A stretch of DNA of 64,000 nucleotides from the NCBI RefSeq assembly GCF_900115745.1, contig NZ_FOXP01000002.1, positions 248,001 to 312,000 on the forward strand. Direction: 5' to 3'. Source of the DNA: Sphingomonas rubra (GTDB lineage Bacteria; Pseudomonadota; Alphaproteobacteria; Sphingomonadales; Sphingomonadaceae). A program made the translations under genes and the position numbers. The notes beneath the pieces were generated by a model. It was not told the origin of the DNA and did not search any database. It saw only the letters and a list, made by a program, of their open reading frames with translations. Of the stretch, positions 63,438-64,000 are shown piece by piece (position 1 is the stretch's first letter; each line of letters starts with the position of its first letter).

Positions 63438-64000
63438 GCTGCGGCCGACCCCGGGCCAGGCTGCGCCACAGCCATTCGAGCGGGCCGTAGCGACGTCGGT
63501 CGAGCCACGGCTTCGACCATAGCAGCATCCCCGCCCAGGCGATTGGCACCAGCGCGGTGAGCGTCGCGCGCGGCCAGGCGGCGAACTGGCCGAGGCCCCA
63601 TCCGTAGAAGATCGCGGTCATCAGCACGCTGGTGGCGAGGTAGTTGGTGAAGGCGGCGCGACCGGCCGCGGCGACACGCGCCGTCCACCAGCCGTCGCCC
63701 GCGAGCGGCACCAGCAGCGCCGCGTAGCCGACGAAGCCCAGCGTCCGCAGCGGCGGGCTGGCGCCGACCGAGCCGAGGAACACCCAGCGCTGATCGAAGC
63801 CGTGCGCGAGCGTGGCGAGACCGAGGATCGCGTAGCCGATGAGCGACGGTGCCAGGCAGGCGACCGCCCAGCGGCGATACCGCGCGCGCGGCCAGGTGCC
63901 CGTCAGGAACCCCGAGCGATAGCCTGCCATGCCGAGCAGCACCGCGCTCATCGTCTCCGGCCCGACCACCGTCAGCGAGACGAGCGGGCCGGTGGCGTGG
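63394..64000 (-). CDS. DUF418 membrane protein (partial, runs off right edge)
   Basis: The C-terminal 200-odd residues of a DUF418 (YeiB-like) multi-pass membrane protein. TNYLATSVLMTAIFYGWGLG and the closing GPLEWLWRSLARGRPQPMR are diagnostic for the family's C-terminal domain. The frame stays open to the window edge, so the true start is outside. The function of the family is unknown. The 3' end overlaps the Hpt gene on the other strand. Confidence 0.88.
   Translation of the reverse strand, partial: HATGPLVSLTVVGPETMSAVLLGMAGYRSGFLTGTWPRARYRRWAVACLAPSLIGYAILGLATLAHGFDQRWVFLGSVGASPPLRTLGFVGYAALLVPLAGDGWWTARVAAAGRAAFTNYLATSVLMTAIFYGWGLGQFAAWPRATLTALVPIAWAGMLLWSKPWLDRRRYGPLEWLWRSLARGRPQPMRYADRSRPPAGA

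Overview
The window is GC-rich chromosomal DNA (roughly 70% G+C by eye) from an alphaproteobacterium, most likely a Sphingomonas or close relative. The argument rests on alphaproteobacterial gene sets and order (cyoABCD followed by a SURF1 gene and a RegB/RegA pair; tig, clpP, clpX; gatCAB), actinobacterial-type inositol-phosphate synthase in a high-GC proteobacterium, and the many short palindromes between genes built on CCGGGCTCGTCCCGG, CCCCGGACTTGATCCGGGG and CCCCGGCGAAGGCCGGGG cores. No 16S gene is present, so the genus is an inference. No phage, insertion sequence or CRISPR array was found.

Layout. 1-2256: a peroxide-stress island with Ohr, PfpI/DJ-1 and a partial SDR on the minus strand, and a divergent MarR/OhrR regulator. 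2643-3965: an MFS transporter. 4090-10773: a cytochrome bo3 quinol oxidase operon with its SURF1 factor and a redox two-component pair. 10771-11460: four tandem copies of a 177-bp repeat. 11575-16588: a UVR-motif protein, a ROK sugar kinase, a REC-GGDEF-EAL protein and a translationally coupled sensor kinase. 16596-19031: a membrane-anchored SET-domain protein and DNA polymerase IV. 19085-22708: a phospholipase D-like protein, then a Nudix/DUF47 frame and a Pit phosphate transporter. 22742-26240: SPOR proteins flanking a ParA-like ATPase and a small RHH-like protein.

26354-32401: pyrB with a catalytically dead dihydroorotase partner, a PDZ/multi-pass membrane sensor without a kinase, ruvX and a DUF3089 hydrolase. 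32461-36673: gatC, gatA and gatB, with a PIN/RHH toxin-antitoxin pair inserted in opposite orientation between gatA and gatB. 36727-39259: a coupled trio around an M48 metalloprotease. 39655-41764: two tiny minus-strand genes, tRNA-Leu and a trigger factor with a His-rich and Lys-rich tail. 41896-44964: a glycosyltransferase, clpP and clpX. 45171-50431: paired amidohydrolases (one lacking metal ligands), an SDR and an M20 peptidase. 50526-52758: modABC. 52781-55558: a minus-strand cluster of CDP-alcohol phosphotransferase, inositol-phosphate synthase and a nucleotidyltransferase, which reads as a CDP-inositol route to a phosphoinositol product. 55734-59153: nadE, an ArsC-like protein and panB. 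59234-62881: yfgM-like, bamB and der, the same order as in E. coli. The right end holds a lone Hpt protein and a partial DUF418 gene.

The most interesting signals are the inositol cluster, the ParA/RHH/SPOR group, the membrane SET protein, the bo3-RegBA linkage, two separate amidohydrolase-fold proteins that have lost their metal-binding histidines, and the modular intergenic repeats: the 177-bp tandem array, a 167-bp MITE-like inverted repeat, and an identical 26-bp block nested in two distant palindromes.
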